Below, piece by piece: positions 42,692 through 50,384 of a stretch of DNA of 64,000 nt. The notes beneath the pieces are model-generated. The model ran no database searches, was not told where the DNA came from, and was given only the letters and a program-made list of their open reading frames with translations. The stretch's first letter is position 1. Every line of letters starts with the position of its first letter. This DNA is from Aromatoleum anaerobium (GTDB taxonomy: Bacteria; Pseudomonadota; Gammaproteobacteria; Burkholderiales; Rhodocyclaceae): contig NZ_WTVG02000040.1 in assembly GCF_012910705.2 (NCBI RefSeq), positions 806,001-870,000 of the forward strand. Direction: 5' to 3'. Made by a program: the position numbers and the translations under genes.

Positions 42692-43282
42692 TCATTCGAG
42701 GCAGCACGCCTTCTCGGTGAGGTCAGCGCATCCGCAGCCGACCTGGTCGGCGATCTGCCGCTGGATCCCCCTGAACCGTTCCTGCACGGCATCGCCAAAG
42801 AGCGGATCGGCGCTGAAATGGATCGCCGAATCGACGAGGAACCAGTCTTTCTTTTGCAGGGAAGCGGCGAGCCGCGGGAAAATCTCGCGCTCCTCCTTGT
42901 CCATGTGGCTGCGCAGGAATGCGACGTAGCGGCACACGTCGCCGACGAGCGTTGCGCGCGACATCATCGCTCCGGCAACCGCAGCAGCCAGATCCGCAGC
43001 CAGCGTCGCACCGCTTGCCTCGATTTGCCGGTGCTGGCCGGCCAGTTCGTCAACGACGGCCCGCGCGGATGGATCGTGGGCAAGGAGCATCCCGAACGCG
43101 ACGTCCTCGCGCGGATGATGAAAGCGGTCGGGGTACTGCGTGATGTAGTAGACGACGTCCGACATGAGCTCGTAATCCGGCTGCTCGCCGCGGGCGAACA
43201 GTTCGGTCCGGGTTTCAAGCAGGTCGAGCAGCTTGCGGTAATTCGCGTGCTCGGCTTTCCACTTCGTGATATGTCCGGGCAT
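42692..43282 (-). CDS. Hemerythrin-like (HHE domain) protein
   Basis: A 196-residue four-helix bundle protein. The HHE pattern of iron ligands is visible: H12 (EHANYR), H53-H54 (DRFHHPREDVAFG), H82 (GQHRQIE) and H127 (FLRSHMDKEEREIFP), with acidic partners E58 and E131. Proteins of this group bind a di-iron centre and act in NO, oxygen or iron-sulfur repair stress. A C-rich end (GCGCADLTEKACC) is an unusual extra. It is divergent from the ferredoxin gene with a symmetrical TGAC-N4-GTCA palindrome midway, implying shared control by a CRP/FNR-type protein. Start 43282 follows GGAGG. Confidence 0.85.
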   Translation of the reverse strand: MPGHITKWKAEHANYRKLLDLLETRTELFARGEQPDYELMSDVVYYITQYPDRFHHPREDVAFGMLLAHDPSARAVVDELAGQHRQIEASGATLAADLAAAVAGAMMSRATLVGDVCRYVAFLRSHMDKEEREIFPRLAASLQKKDWFLVDSAIHFSADPLFGDAVQERFRGIQRQIADQVGCGCADLTEKACCLE

Positions 43283-43388
43283 GACAGCCTCCGATGTTGG
43301 GTTCGTTCTCGACATCCCGCCTGCGCTCACTGCCGGAGACGGGACTTCACTGCACGATTTCATGCTAAGCACGCATCCGCGCCGCCGA

Positions 43389-43404
43389 AATGACTTTTGT
43401 CATT
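43389..43404. promoter_or_regulatory. Perfect AATGAC-N4-GTCATT palindrome, CRP/FNR-like operator
   Basis: Six-base arms AATGAC and GTCATT flank TTTT. TGAC-N4-GTCA has the spacing of CRP/FNR-family sites, with C/G in place of T/A as in DNR/NnrR-like half-sites. Its centre is about 107 bases from both the ferredoxin start and the hemerythrin start. A CRP/FNR-type gene lies at 43863-44609. Confidence 0.55.
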
Positions 43405-43510
43405 CAGCCGGGTGCCGCCCTGCCCTAATCTGCGCTTGCGCCGAACCCCCGGCATCTTTCGGCCACTGTCTGCGTTGCGACGGGCCGTCCCCAGCGAGAG
43501 GAGAAAAATC

Positions 43511-43834
43511 ATGACTTACGTGGTCACCGAAGCCTGCATCAAGTGCAAACACACCGATTGCGTCGACGTCTGCCCGACCGACGCTTTCCGCGAAGGCCCC
43601 AATTTCCTCGTCATCGACCCGGAGGAATGCATCGACTGCACGCTGTGCGTGGCCGAATGCCCGGTGGACGCGATCTATGCGGACGACGACGTGCCGGACG
43701 ACCAGCGGCAGTTCATCGCGCTGAACGAAGAGCTGGCGAAGGAGTGGAAGCCGATCGTCGAAGTCAAGCCTGCTGCCTCGGACGCGGGGATGTGGGCGAC
43801 GGTGAAGGACAAGCTGAAGTTCCTGGAACGCTGA
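43511..43834 (+). CDS. fdxA: 7Fe ferredoxin
   Basis: A 107-residue FdxA-type ferredoxin with a [3Fe-4S] and a [4Fe-4S] cluster: TEACIKCKHTDCVDVCPTDA (first set) and ECIDCTLCVAECPVDAI (second set), then a long basic/acidic C-terminal helix ending KFLER, as in Azotobacter FdI-type proteins. It carries low-potential electrons in the cytoplasm, perhaps to the 2-oxoacid oxidoreductase chain or reductive aromatic steps. The ATG at 43511 follows a GAGAGGAG site. The upstream gap contains the TGAC-N4-GTCA palindrome. Confidence 0.93.
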   Translation: MTYVVTEACIKCKHTDCVDVCPTDAFREGPNFLVIDPEECIDCTLCVAECPVDAIYADDDVPDDQRQFIALNEELAKEWKPIVEVKPAASDAGMWATVKDKLKFLER

Positions 43835-43862
43835 CCGGCTCCGGCTGCACAGTGGGTTGCCG

Positions 43863-44609
43863 CTACGTGTCGAGGATCCGCCGCAGCATGTCTGCGCGCG
43901 TGATCTCCATCCCGCCGGGCCGGCTCGTCAGCCAGCCGGCTTTCTGCCACCGGCTGAGGATGCGGATGACGGTCTCGACCCGCGCGCTCACCAGCTGGCT
44001 GATTTCCTCGCGGGTCAGATTCACCTCGACCGCGACCGAGCCCGAGCCCGACCCTGCTGGCCGGCCGAAGCGCTCGATCAGGTAGATCATCAATGCCGCC
44101 AGGCGCCGCGGCACCGAGCCCGCGCTGACGATGTCGATCTTCGCGCGCAGCGCAGCCGTATGCTGAAGCAGCGCCCGGTTGACGGCGAGGCCGACGGCGA
44201 CCGAAGTCTCGAGGGCTTCCTGCAGCACGTCCGCGCGGATCGACAGGAGATCCACCGCGCCGCCGATCGCGATCGCATCGGCGGGAAACAGGCCGTGTTC
44301 GAGCGCCGCGGCGAGCCCGACCGCTTCGCCGGTGCGGAACAGGCCGACGACGACGCCGTCCCCGGTCGGCGTCGTCTGCCGGATCTGGACGATCCCCGCC
44401 TCGATGACCGCGAAGTGTGCGGCGCGCTCGCCGGTGAGCCACAGCGGCTCGCCGGACGCGAGGCGACGATGGCGCGCGCCCCGGGCGAGACGCGCGAGAT
44501 CGCCGGGCTCCAGGGTCGAGAACAGCTCCAGCGCAGCCATCCGGTCGGCCGGAGCGCGGGCGTCTCCCGGTCTCGGCTGCGGCGTGGTCAGTGGTGGTGC
44601 GTGACCCAT
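43863..44609 (-). CDS. CRP/FNR-family regulator without Fe-S cysteines
   Basis: A 248-residue regulator: a cyclic-nucleotide-binding-like beta barrel (about 25-140; LASGEPLWLTGERAAHFAVI) and a C-terminal winged helix (180-235; NLTREEISQLVSARVETVIR). No Cys residue is present, so it cannot hold an FNR-type Fe-S cluster; DNR/NnrR-like (haem/NO) or other ligand sensing are possible. The HTH keeps Glu and Arg at DNA-contact positions (SARVETVIR). Two ATGs (44612, 44609) follow AGGAG; the second has better spacing. It is convergent with the fdxA gene and directly downstream of sdhB with 35 bases between, so it may lie in that operon. Confidence 0.84.
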   Translation of the reverse strand: MGHAPPLTTPQPRPGDARAPADRMAALELFSTLEPGDLARLARGARHRRLASGEPLWLTGERAAHFAVIEAGIVQIRQTTPTGDGVVVGLFRTGEAVGLAAALEHGLFPADAIAIGGAVDLLSIRADVLQEALETSVAVGLAVNRALLQHTAALRAKIDIVSAGSVPRRLAALMIYLIERFGRPAGSGSGSVAVEVNLTREEISQLVSARVETVIRILSRWQKAGWLTSRPGGMEITRADMLRRILDT

Positions 44610-44644
44610 CATGCTCCTGCGAACAGCAACGAACGGGCGTCCGT

Positions 44645-45367
44645 TCAGGACGATTCGCGCACCAGCGCGAGCCGGATGCGCTCGATCGCGTGCGACGGGC
44701 TGAGGCTTTTCGGGCAGACCTCGGTGCAATTCATGATCGTGCGGCAGCGGTACAGGCGGTACACGTCATCCAGATAGGCCAGCCGCTCGGCGGTCGCCGT
44801 GTCGCGGCTGTCGGAGATGAAGCGGTAAGCCTGCAGCAGCCCTGCGGGGCCGATGAATTTGTCCGGGTTCCACCAGTACGACGGACAGAACGCGCTGCAG
44901 CAGGCGCACAGGATGCATTCGTAGAGCCCGTTCAGACGGTCGCGCTCTTCGGGCGTCTGCAGGCGCTCGCGCTCGGGCGCCAGCTCGTCGTTGATCAGGT
45001 AGGGCTTGATCGCGTGGTAGTGCGCGAAGAACTGCGTCATGTCGACGATCAGGTCGCGAATCACCGGGAAACCGGGCAGCGGGCGCAGCACCACCGGTTC
45101 CTTCAGCCCGGCCAGCGACGTCAGGCATGCCAGGCCGTTGCGCCCGTTGATGTTCATCGCGTCCGAACCGCACACGCCTTCACGGCACGAACGGCGGAAC
45201 GACAGGCTGTCGTCGACCGTCTTGAGCCGCATCAGCGCATCGAGCAGCTTCTTGTCGCCCGCCTCGGGCATGACGTCGTAGTCCTGCATGCGCGGCTTCG
45301 CGTCGGTTTCGGGATTGAAGCGGTAGATGCTGATTCGCACGTCTTCCTCCTCGCCGCCGGCGCTCAT
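44645..45367 (-). CDS. sdhB: Succinate dehydrogenase iron-sulfur subunit
   Basis: A 240-residue Fe-S subunit. The 2Fe-2S set is C61, C66, D69 and C81, where Asp replaces one Cys as in E. coli SdhB. The 4Fe-4S and 3Fe-4S sets are CILCACCSAFCPS near 151-163 and CRTIMNCTEVCPK near 208-220. It passes electrons from a flavoprotein to quinone through SdhC/D. The stop of sdhD overlaps its start (ATGA, 45364-45367). In most bacteria sdhA lies directly before sdhB; here it is absent, so the flavoprotein must come from elsewhere. Start fixed by the overlap. Confidence 0.92.
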   Translation of the reverse strand: MSAGGEEEDVRISIYRFNPETDAKPRMQDYDVMPEAGDKKLLDALMRLKTVDDSLSFRRSCREGVCGSDAMNINGRNGLACLTSLAGLKEPVVLRPLPGFPVIRDLIVDMTQFFAHYHAIKPYLINDELAPERERLQTPEERDRLNGLYECILCACCSAFCPSYWWNPDKFIGPAGLLQAYRFISDSRDTATAERLAYLDDVYRLYRCRTIMNCTEVCPKSLSPSHAIERIRLALVRESS

Positions 45368-45708
45368 CCGGCAGTCATGAAATGCGCGGCCATCGTCAGC
45401 GCGACGCGGATCACGATCGCGATCAGGACCAGTGCGATCAGCCCCAGCAGCGGCAGGCGCACGGCGGGCGAGTGAAGGTAGTCGAGCACGATGTCGCGGA
45501 TACCGATCCAGCCGTGCAGCGCCAGCGCCGCGAAAAGCACGACGATCAGCACCGCGCCGTGCGGACTTGTCGCGAGCGCGTGCCAGCGTTCATAGCTGAG
45601 CGGCGGGCCGGCCAGCAGCATCGCCGCGGCCGCCGCGAGAAAGATCAGCAGCACGACCGCCGTCGCGCGCTGCAGCATCCACGCCCTTTGCCCAAGGAAC
45701 AGCCTCAT
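45364..45708 (-). CDS. sdhD: Succinate dehydrogenase membrane anchor subunit
   Basis: A 114-residue anchor with three helices (about 15-35, 50-70, 85-107). RAWMLQRATAVVLLIFLAAA matches the SdhD N-terminus, and the ALHGWIGIRDIVLDYLHSP motif carries a His of the haem/quinone site. Both ends overlap neighbours as ATGA (45705-45708 with sdhC, 45364-45367 with sdhB), showing a coupled sdhC-sdhD-sdhB unit with no room for sdhA between. Length is normal. Confidence 0.88.
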   Translation of the reverse strand: MRLFLGQRAWMLQRATAVVLLIFLAAAAAMLLAGPPLSYERWHALATSPHGAVLIVVLFAALALHGWIGIRDIVLDYLHSPAVRLPLLGLIALVLIAIVIRVALTMAAHFMTAG

Positions 45709-46091
45709 GACAACCACCTCACGGCAGCGGCGAGCGCGATCACTCCCGCCGCGACGATCGCGGCCCACGCGCTTGTCCGCGCTTGGTCGAGCCGGCTGCC
45801 GATGCCGACATCCATCAGCAGGTGGCGCAGCCCCGCGAGCACGTGGTGCGACGCGGCCCACACGACAACGACGAGGAGCAGCGCCCGGCCTGGAGCCGAC
45901 ACCAGTTCGCGCAGCGCTTCGAATTCGGCTTCGCTGCGCAACGACCGGTCGAGCGCAAGCGCGAGAAGCGGCAGCGTGACGAGCAGCAGCACGCCCGAGA
46001 TGCGATGCCCGATCGACGCGATTGCGCCAATCGGAAAGCGGATCTGCGACAGGTTCAGGAACTTCGGGGCGCTTCCAGGCGGTGCTCGCAT
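45705..46091 (-). CDS. sdhC: Succinate dehydrogenase cytochrome b subunit
   Basis: A 128-residue cytochrome b556-type subunit with three helices. ASIGHRISGVLLLVTLPLLA matches the SdhC signature, and HHVLAGLRHLLMDVG holds the haem-ligand His. It forms the quinone-reducing membrane base with SdhD. It is the first gene of the set and a sigma-70-like promoter lies about 100 bases upstream. Start at 46091 (MRAPPGSAPKFLNLSQIRFP). The N-terminal PKFLNLSQIRFPIGA is typical of betaproteobacterial SdhC. Confidence 0.9.
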   Translation of the reverse strand: MRAPPGSAPKFLNLSQIRFPIGAIASIGHRISGVLLLVTLPLLALALDRSLRSEAEFEALRELVSAPGRALLLVVVVWAASHHVLAGLRHLLMDVGIGSRLDQARTSAWAAIVAAGVIALAAAVRWLS

Positions 46092-46191
46092 GTTCGCCTC
46101 CGCAGGTGGCTAAGTGGACTCGTCCCCGCAACCGCAGTTCGGCTCAGCGGCGATAACCCGGTGGAGCTGGACGTGTGCGCGGTTACAGAGA

Positions 46192-46219
46192 ATAGTAGGT
46201 TCGCGTTTTAAAGAATCAA
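46192..46219 (-). promoter_or_regulatory. Candidate sigma-70 promoter of sdhC
   Basis: On the minus strand TTGATT (46219-46214) and TACTAT (46197-46192) are separated by 16 bases in an unusually A/T-rich patch, about 100 bases upstream of the sdhC start. The match is good for both hexamers but the spacer is one base short of ideal. Confidence 0.5.
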
Positions 46220-46315
46220 CGTACAGGCATCTTCAGCGGCTCATCCCTGCCATGAAGGGGGCGAGCAACGGCGGGCAGTCACAGTCGGCGTCGTCTCGCT
46301 GCCCGCTCTCGTCCG

Positions 46316-47044
46316 TCAGTGGTGCAGGATCTTCGCGAGGAAATTCTGCGCGCGCTCGGAGCGTGGCTGGCCGAAGAAGTCATCCTTGGCCGCGTCCTCG
46401 ACGATCGCGCCGCGATCCATGAAGATCACGCGGTGCGCGACCTTGCGCGCAAAGCCCATCTCGTGCGTGACGCACATCATCGTCATGCCTTCGTGCGCGA
46501 GCTGGACCATCACGTCGAGCACCTCGTTGATCATTTCCGGGTCGAGTGCGGACGTCGGCTCGTCGAACAGCATGCAGATCGGATCCATCGCGAGCGCGCG
46601 CGCGATCGCGACGCGCTGCTGCTGGCCGCCCGAGAGCTGGCCGGGATACTTCGCCGCCTGCGCCTTCAGGCCGACACGGTCGAGCAGCTTCAGCCCCTTG
46701 TCGACGGCCTCTTCGCGACTGCGGCCGAGCACCTTGATCTGCGCGATCGTCAGGTTGTCGGTGATCGTCATGTGCGGGAACAGCTCGAAGTTCTGGAACA
46801 CCATGCCGACCTGCGCGCGCAGCTTCGGCAGGTTGGTCTTCGGGTCCTCGACGGCGACGCCGTTGACGACGATGCTGCCTTTCTGGAACGGCTCGAGCGC
46901 GTTCACACACTTGATCAGCGTCGATTTGCCCGAGCCCGACGGGCCGCACACGACGACCACTTCGCTCTTCTTCACGTTCGTCGTGCAGTCCGTCAGCACC
47001 TGGAAGCTGCCGTACCATTTTGAGACGTTCTTGATCTCGATCAC
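46316..47044 (-). CDS. gltL: Glutamate/aspartate ABC transporter ATPase
   Basis: A 242-residue ABC ATPase of the polar-amino-acid class: Walker A GPSGSGKST (34-42), Q-loop FQNFELFPHMT, signature LSGGQQQRVAIARAL, Walker B MLFDEPTSALDPE and H-loop CVTHEMGFARKVA. It powers the uptake of acidic amino acids by the two permeases upstream. It is the last of the four gltIJKL genes, spaced 18 bases after gltK. The gene order and binding protein support glutamate/aspartate; GlnQ-like alternatives cannot be excluded by the ATPase alone. Confidence 0.92.
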   Translation of the reverse strand: MIEIKNVSKWYGSFQVLTDCTTNVKKSEVVVVCGPSGSGKSTLIKCVNALEPFQKGSIVVNGVAVEDPKTNLPKLRAQVGMVFQNFELFPHMTITDNLTIAQIKVLGRSREEAVDKGLKLLDRVGLKAQAAKYPGQLSGGQQQRVAIARALAMDPICMLFDEPTSALDPEMINEVLDVMVQLAHEGMTMMCVTHEMGFARKVAHRVIFMDRGAIVEDAAKDDFFGQPRSERAQNFLAKILHH

Positions 47045-47062
47045 GTTCGAAACTCCGGAGGG

Positions 47063-47743
47063 TCAACGAATGATGGCGATGCGCGACTGCAGCAGCTTCA
47101 CGAGGCGCGAAAGGGTGAAGCAGATGACGAAATAGACCACCGCGACGGTGGTGTACATCTCCACCGGGCGCAGGTCGCGCTGCGTGATCTTGTCGGCCGC
47201 GCCGAAGAAATCGGTCGCGCCGATCGCATACACGAGCGATACGTCCTGGAACAGGATGATCGTCTGCGTCAGCAGCACCGGCAGCATGTTGCGGAAAGCC
47301 TGCGGCAGCACCACCAGCCGCATCGTCTGGCCGTACGTGAAGCCCATCGCATAGCCCGCCGCGACCTGCCCGCGCGGCACCGACTGAATGCCCGAACGCA
47401 TGATCTCGGAGTAATACGCGGCCTCGAACACGGTGAAGGTGAAATAGGCCGAATTCGCCGCCCCGATCGGCATCTGTTTTCCAGTGATCATCTGCAGCAC
47501 CATCGGCAGGATCAGGTAGAACGCGAGGATCACCTGCACCAGCGGCACGCTGCGGAAGATGTTCACGTAGCCGGCGGCGAACCACTGCAACGGCGGGAGC
47601 GACGACAGGCGCATCAGCGCCAGCACCGTGCCGATCAGGATGCCGCCGAGCATCGCCGTGATAGTGACCTGCACGGTATAGCGCAGCCCCTGGGCGAGAA
47701 AACCCCAGTTCTCGAGGATGACCGAAAAGTCGAAATCGCTCAT
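47063..47743 (-). CDS. gltK: Glutamate/aspartate ABC transporter permease K
   Basis: A 226-residue permease with five helices of the polar amino-acid transporter type. The EAA-like loop GIQSVPRGQVAAGYAMGFTY is at about 112-131 and the N-terminal FDFSVILENWGFLAQGLRYT is typical of GltK. It pairs with GltJ in the membrane. Start at 47743, 1 base from the stop of gltJ, so the operon is compact. Confidence 0.91.
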   Translation of the reverse strand: MSDFDFSVILENWGFLAQGLRYTVQVTITAMLGGILIGTVLALMRLSSLPPLQWFAAGYVNIFRSVPLVQVILAFYLILPMVLQMITGKQMPIGAANSAYFTFTVFEAAYYSEIMRSGIQSVPRGQVAAGYAMGFTYGQTMRLVVLPQAFRNMLPVLLTQTIILFQDVSLVYAIGATDFFGAADKITQRDLRPVEMYTTVAVVYFVICFTLSRLVKLLQSRIAIIR

Positions 47744-47744
47744 C

Positions 47745-48482
47745 TCAGTTGCTCCCCTTGCCGCCGACGATCAGCCCCGGTACCCGGGTACGCCGCTCGA
47801 TGAACGCGAGGAGGCGGTTCATCAGGAACGCGAGCGCGAAATACGCCAGCGTCACGACGATCGTGATCTCGAGCACCTGCGAGGTCTTCTCGATGATCTG
47901 CTTGTACTGGAAGTACAGCTCCAGGATGCCGACGGCGTAGGTCACGGCGGAATTCTTGAAGATGTTCATCGCCTCCGAGGTCATCGCCGGCAACACGATG
48001 CGGTAGGCCATCGGCAGGCGCACATGGCGGTAGGTCTGCCATTCGGTCAGGCCGAGCGCGAGCCCGGCATTACGCTGCCCGCGGGACAGCGAGTTGATGC
48101 CCGCCTTGACCTGCTCGGCGATGCGCGCGGCGGTGTACAAACCGAGGCCGACGACCGCGATCACGACATACGGCAGGTCCTGCTTCATCCACATCCCGAG
48201 CCTGTCCGGCACCAGCTCGGGGACGACGAAGAACCACATGAAAAGCTGGACGATCAGCGGAATGTTGCGGAATACATCGACGTACGCGTCGCCGATCGCG
48301 ACGAGCCAGCGCTTCGGCGTCGTGCGCATGACCCCGAGGGCCGAGCCGAGCGCCAGCGCGAGCGCGAGCGAGGCCAGCGAAACCAGCGTCGTCCAGCCCA
48401 GCCCGGACAGTATCCAGTCGTAGTACTTGAGACCGTCGTCGGTCTCGCGGAAGAAGAACAGCCAGTCCCAGTGATAGTCCAT
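47745..48482 (-). CDS. gltJ: Glutamate/aspartate ABC transporter permease J
   Basis: A 245-residue permease: the N-terminus MDYHWDWLFFFRETDDGLKY and the DWILSGLGWTTLVSLASLAL helix match GltJ, and the EAA loop GINSLSRGQRNAGLALGLTE is at about 137-156. The ATG at 48482 is preferred; an upstream in-frame ATG adds only a short unsupported extension. It follows gltI by about 90 bases and forms the channel with GltK. Confidence 0.91.
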   Translation of the reverse strand: MDYHWDWLFFFRETDDGLKYYDWILSGLGWTTLVSLASLALALALGSALGVMRTTPKRWLVAIGDAYVDVFRNIPLIVQLFMWFFVVPELVPDRLGMWMKQDLPYVVIAVVGLGLYTAARIAEQVKAGINSLSRGQRNAGLALGLTEWQTYRHVRLPMAYRIVLPAMTSEAMNIFKNSAVTYAVGILELYFQYKQIIEKTSQVLEITIVVTLAYFALAFLMNRLLAFIERRTRVPGLIVGGKGSN

Positions 48483-48573
48483 CGCAATTCCCCCGATTTG
48501 CCGCAACGGCAGGCGGCGAAGCCCGACGAAAAGGGAAGCAGCCGGGCGCGACGCCGCCCGGCTGCCCTGCGGC

Positions 48574-49470
48574 TTATTCGACGCCCTTGTCCGTCGGCGT
48601 CTCGAACGCGGCCTTGAGCACCGGGCTCATCGGGAAGTTCAAGTTCACGTTGCGCGGCGGAATCGGGTTCATGAACCACTTGCTGTAAAGCTTTTCCGCA
48701 TCGCCGGACTTCATCAGCCCGACGAGGGTCTTGTCGACGATCGCCTTGAATGGCGCGTCGTCCTTGCGCACCATCACGCCGTACGGCTCATCACGCAGCG
48801 AAGGTCCGACGATCTCGAACGCGGACGGATTCTTCGAGCTCGCGATCAGGCCGGCGAGCAGGATGTCGTCCATGACGAACGCCGAGGCGCGCCCGCTCTC
48901 GACCATCAGGAACGAGTCGGCGTGGTCCTTGCCGTAGATGTTGCGCACGTTGATCGTCCTGCCTTTCTCGTTCTGCTTGATCAGCTGGTCGGACGTCGTG
49001 CCCGTCGTCGTCACGACCGGCTTGCCGTCGAGGTCGCCGATGTCCTTGACGCCTGAATCCTTGCGCACCCCCATGCGCACGCTGGTGATGAAATACGCGA
49101 CGCTGAAGCCCACCTGCTGCTGGCGCGCGACGCTGTTCGTCGTCGAGCCGCACTCGATGTCGATCGTGCCGTTCTGCATCAGCGGAATGCGGTTCTGCGA
49201 GGTCACCGCCTGGTAATTGACCTGCAGGTTCGGCATCTTCAGTTCGGTCTTGACGGCGTCGACGACCTTTGCACACAGGTCCATCGCATAACCGATCGGC
49301 TTCTGGTTGGCATCGAGATAGGAAAACGGCACCGACGACTCGCGGTTCCCGACGGTGATGGCGCCCGTATCCTTGATCTTCTGCAGCGTGCCGCTTGACT
49401 GTGCGTGAGCGGGCGCGACCATGCCGGCCGCGGACAGACATAGCGCAATGACGGTGAGGGACTTGTGCAT
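48574..49470 (-). CDS. gltI: Glutamate/aspartate-binding periplasmic protein
   Basis: A 298-residue solute-binding protein with a signal peptide (SLTVIALCLSAAGMVAPAHA, cleavage before QSSG). The bilobed ligand-binding fold shows as TGAITVGNRESSVPFSYLDA, RIPLMQNGTIDIECGSTTNS and VTTTGTTSDQL, all of which match DEBP/GltI proteins; R in NRIPL and the ECGSTTNS loop bind the carboxylate. GGAGG precedes the ATG at 49470. It delivers glutamate or aspartate to GltJK. First gene of the operon. Confidence 0.92.
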   Translation of the reverse strand: MHKSLTVIALCLSAAGMVAPAHAQSSGTLQKIKDTGAITVGNRESSVPFSYLDANQKPIGYAMDLCAKVVDAVKTELKMPNLQVNYQAVTSQNRIPLMQNGTIDIECGSTTNSVARQQQVGFSVAYFITSVRMGVRKDSGVKDIGDLDGKPVVTTTGTTSDQLIKQNEKGRTINVRNIYGKDHADSFLMVESGRASAFVMDDILLAGLIASSKNPSAFEIVGPSLRDEPYGVMVRKDDAPFKAIVDKTLVGLMKSGDAEKLYSKWFMNPIPPRNVNLNFPMSPVLKAAFETPTDKGVE

Positions 49471-49793
49471 GAATACCTCCAGTCTTGGTTCGGGATCGAC
49501 GAATTCTCGCCGCATGAGGCAACGGAAGCGCACGGACGTGACATTTCCTGTTGCCATCCTAGACCAACGGTCCCGCGCGAGATATCCCGGTGTACTCGAC
49601 CCACTCGTTCGCGAGTATGCATGCGGGCCCGGCCGGCCAGCAGGACTGCGCCGCAGGCCGACGCCAACAAGGTCTCGTGCGACGCGGCGCGGACTCCCGA
49701 AAGGACGGCGTGCCCCCTGCGGGACAGCGGCGTGGCACACAGAAAGCGGGGCTTCCGGGCGCATCGCTTTCTGCTACAATGCGCGCCTTCCAC
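49471..49793. other. Gene-free spacer between gltI and tRNA-Ser
   Basis: These 323 bases hold the outward gltI promoter and the tRNA promoter (TACAAT at 49775-49780, 14 bases before the tRNA). No gene-like frame or other structure was found. Confidence 0.5.
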
Positions 49794-49884
49794 GGAGAGG
49801 TGGATGAGTGGTTTAAGTCGCACGCCTGGAAAGCGTGTTTGGGATAATATCCCAACGCGGGTTCGAATCCCGCCCTCTCCGCCA
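49794..49884 (+). tRNA. tRNA-Ser (GGA)
   Basis: The 7-base acceptor stem GGAGAGG pairs with CCTCTCC; the anticodon arm CGCCTGGAAAGCG exposes GGA at 49828-49830; a long variable arm (TTGGGATAATATCCCAA) marks a serine class II tRNA; the T-arm GCGGGTTCGAATCCCGC and an encoded CCA end are intact. It decodes UCC/UCU. Confidence 0.95.
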
Positions 49885-49890
49885 GAATTC

Positions 49891-49924
49891 AAGGAAAAGC
49901 CCATGATTTCATGGGCTTTTCCTT
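49891..49924. terminator. Perfect hairpin after tRNA-Ser
   Basis: AAGGAAAAGCCCATGA and its exact reverse complement flank a 2-base loop; the right arm ends TTTTCCTT and T/A-rich sequence follows. The 16-base perfect stem is symmetrical and could terminate from either side. Confidence 0.75.
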
Positions 49925-50384
49925 TATTACCTGATGCGTTCTGCATCAAAATATACATGCCGCCGCTGGAAACCGGCCTCGTGACCGCTTCGGCGGGCCG
50001 GCTTCCCGAAGGTAGCGGCGTCATCGCGCGCCGGTCCGCGCAGCAGATACGCCGACGCATCGGGCAAAGCTGAACACGCGCTGCCAAGTGGATGAAACTC
50101 GCGGGCTGAAAGTTACGTTCGACGCCTGAACAGCCGGCTCCCGGCAGGAGCATGTCCTGCCGGGACCGGGCAGCGGGCCCGCGATTTGACTATCTTGGTA
50201 TAGACGCCGAAGCCGGAAACGGCTCGCGACATGCGCAGCGGGCACGTGCTCGGCGACCTCGATGGGGGTCACGAATGACGAAAGGTGCGATCGTAGCGCG
50301 CTCCGGCAGCCGGCCCGCGCCTATGCCCCCGACCCGCTCTGCGATCGACTGCACGGCCCTTTCATCAGCACGGCACACGTCGAC
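49925..50384. other. Gene-free region after tRNA-Ser
   Basis: No gene-like frame, integrase or repeat of the tRNA 3' end is visible in these 460 bases, so I see no sign of an integrated element here. The second diguanylate cyclase promoter must lie near the right end. Confidence 0.5.

Noticed and set aside
49794-50384. tRNA-Ser as an attachment site for an integrated element
   Set aside because: No integrase, no repeat of the tRNA 3' end and no composition change were found to the right.
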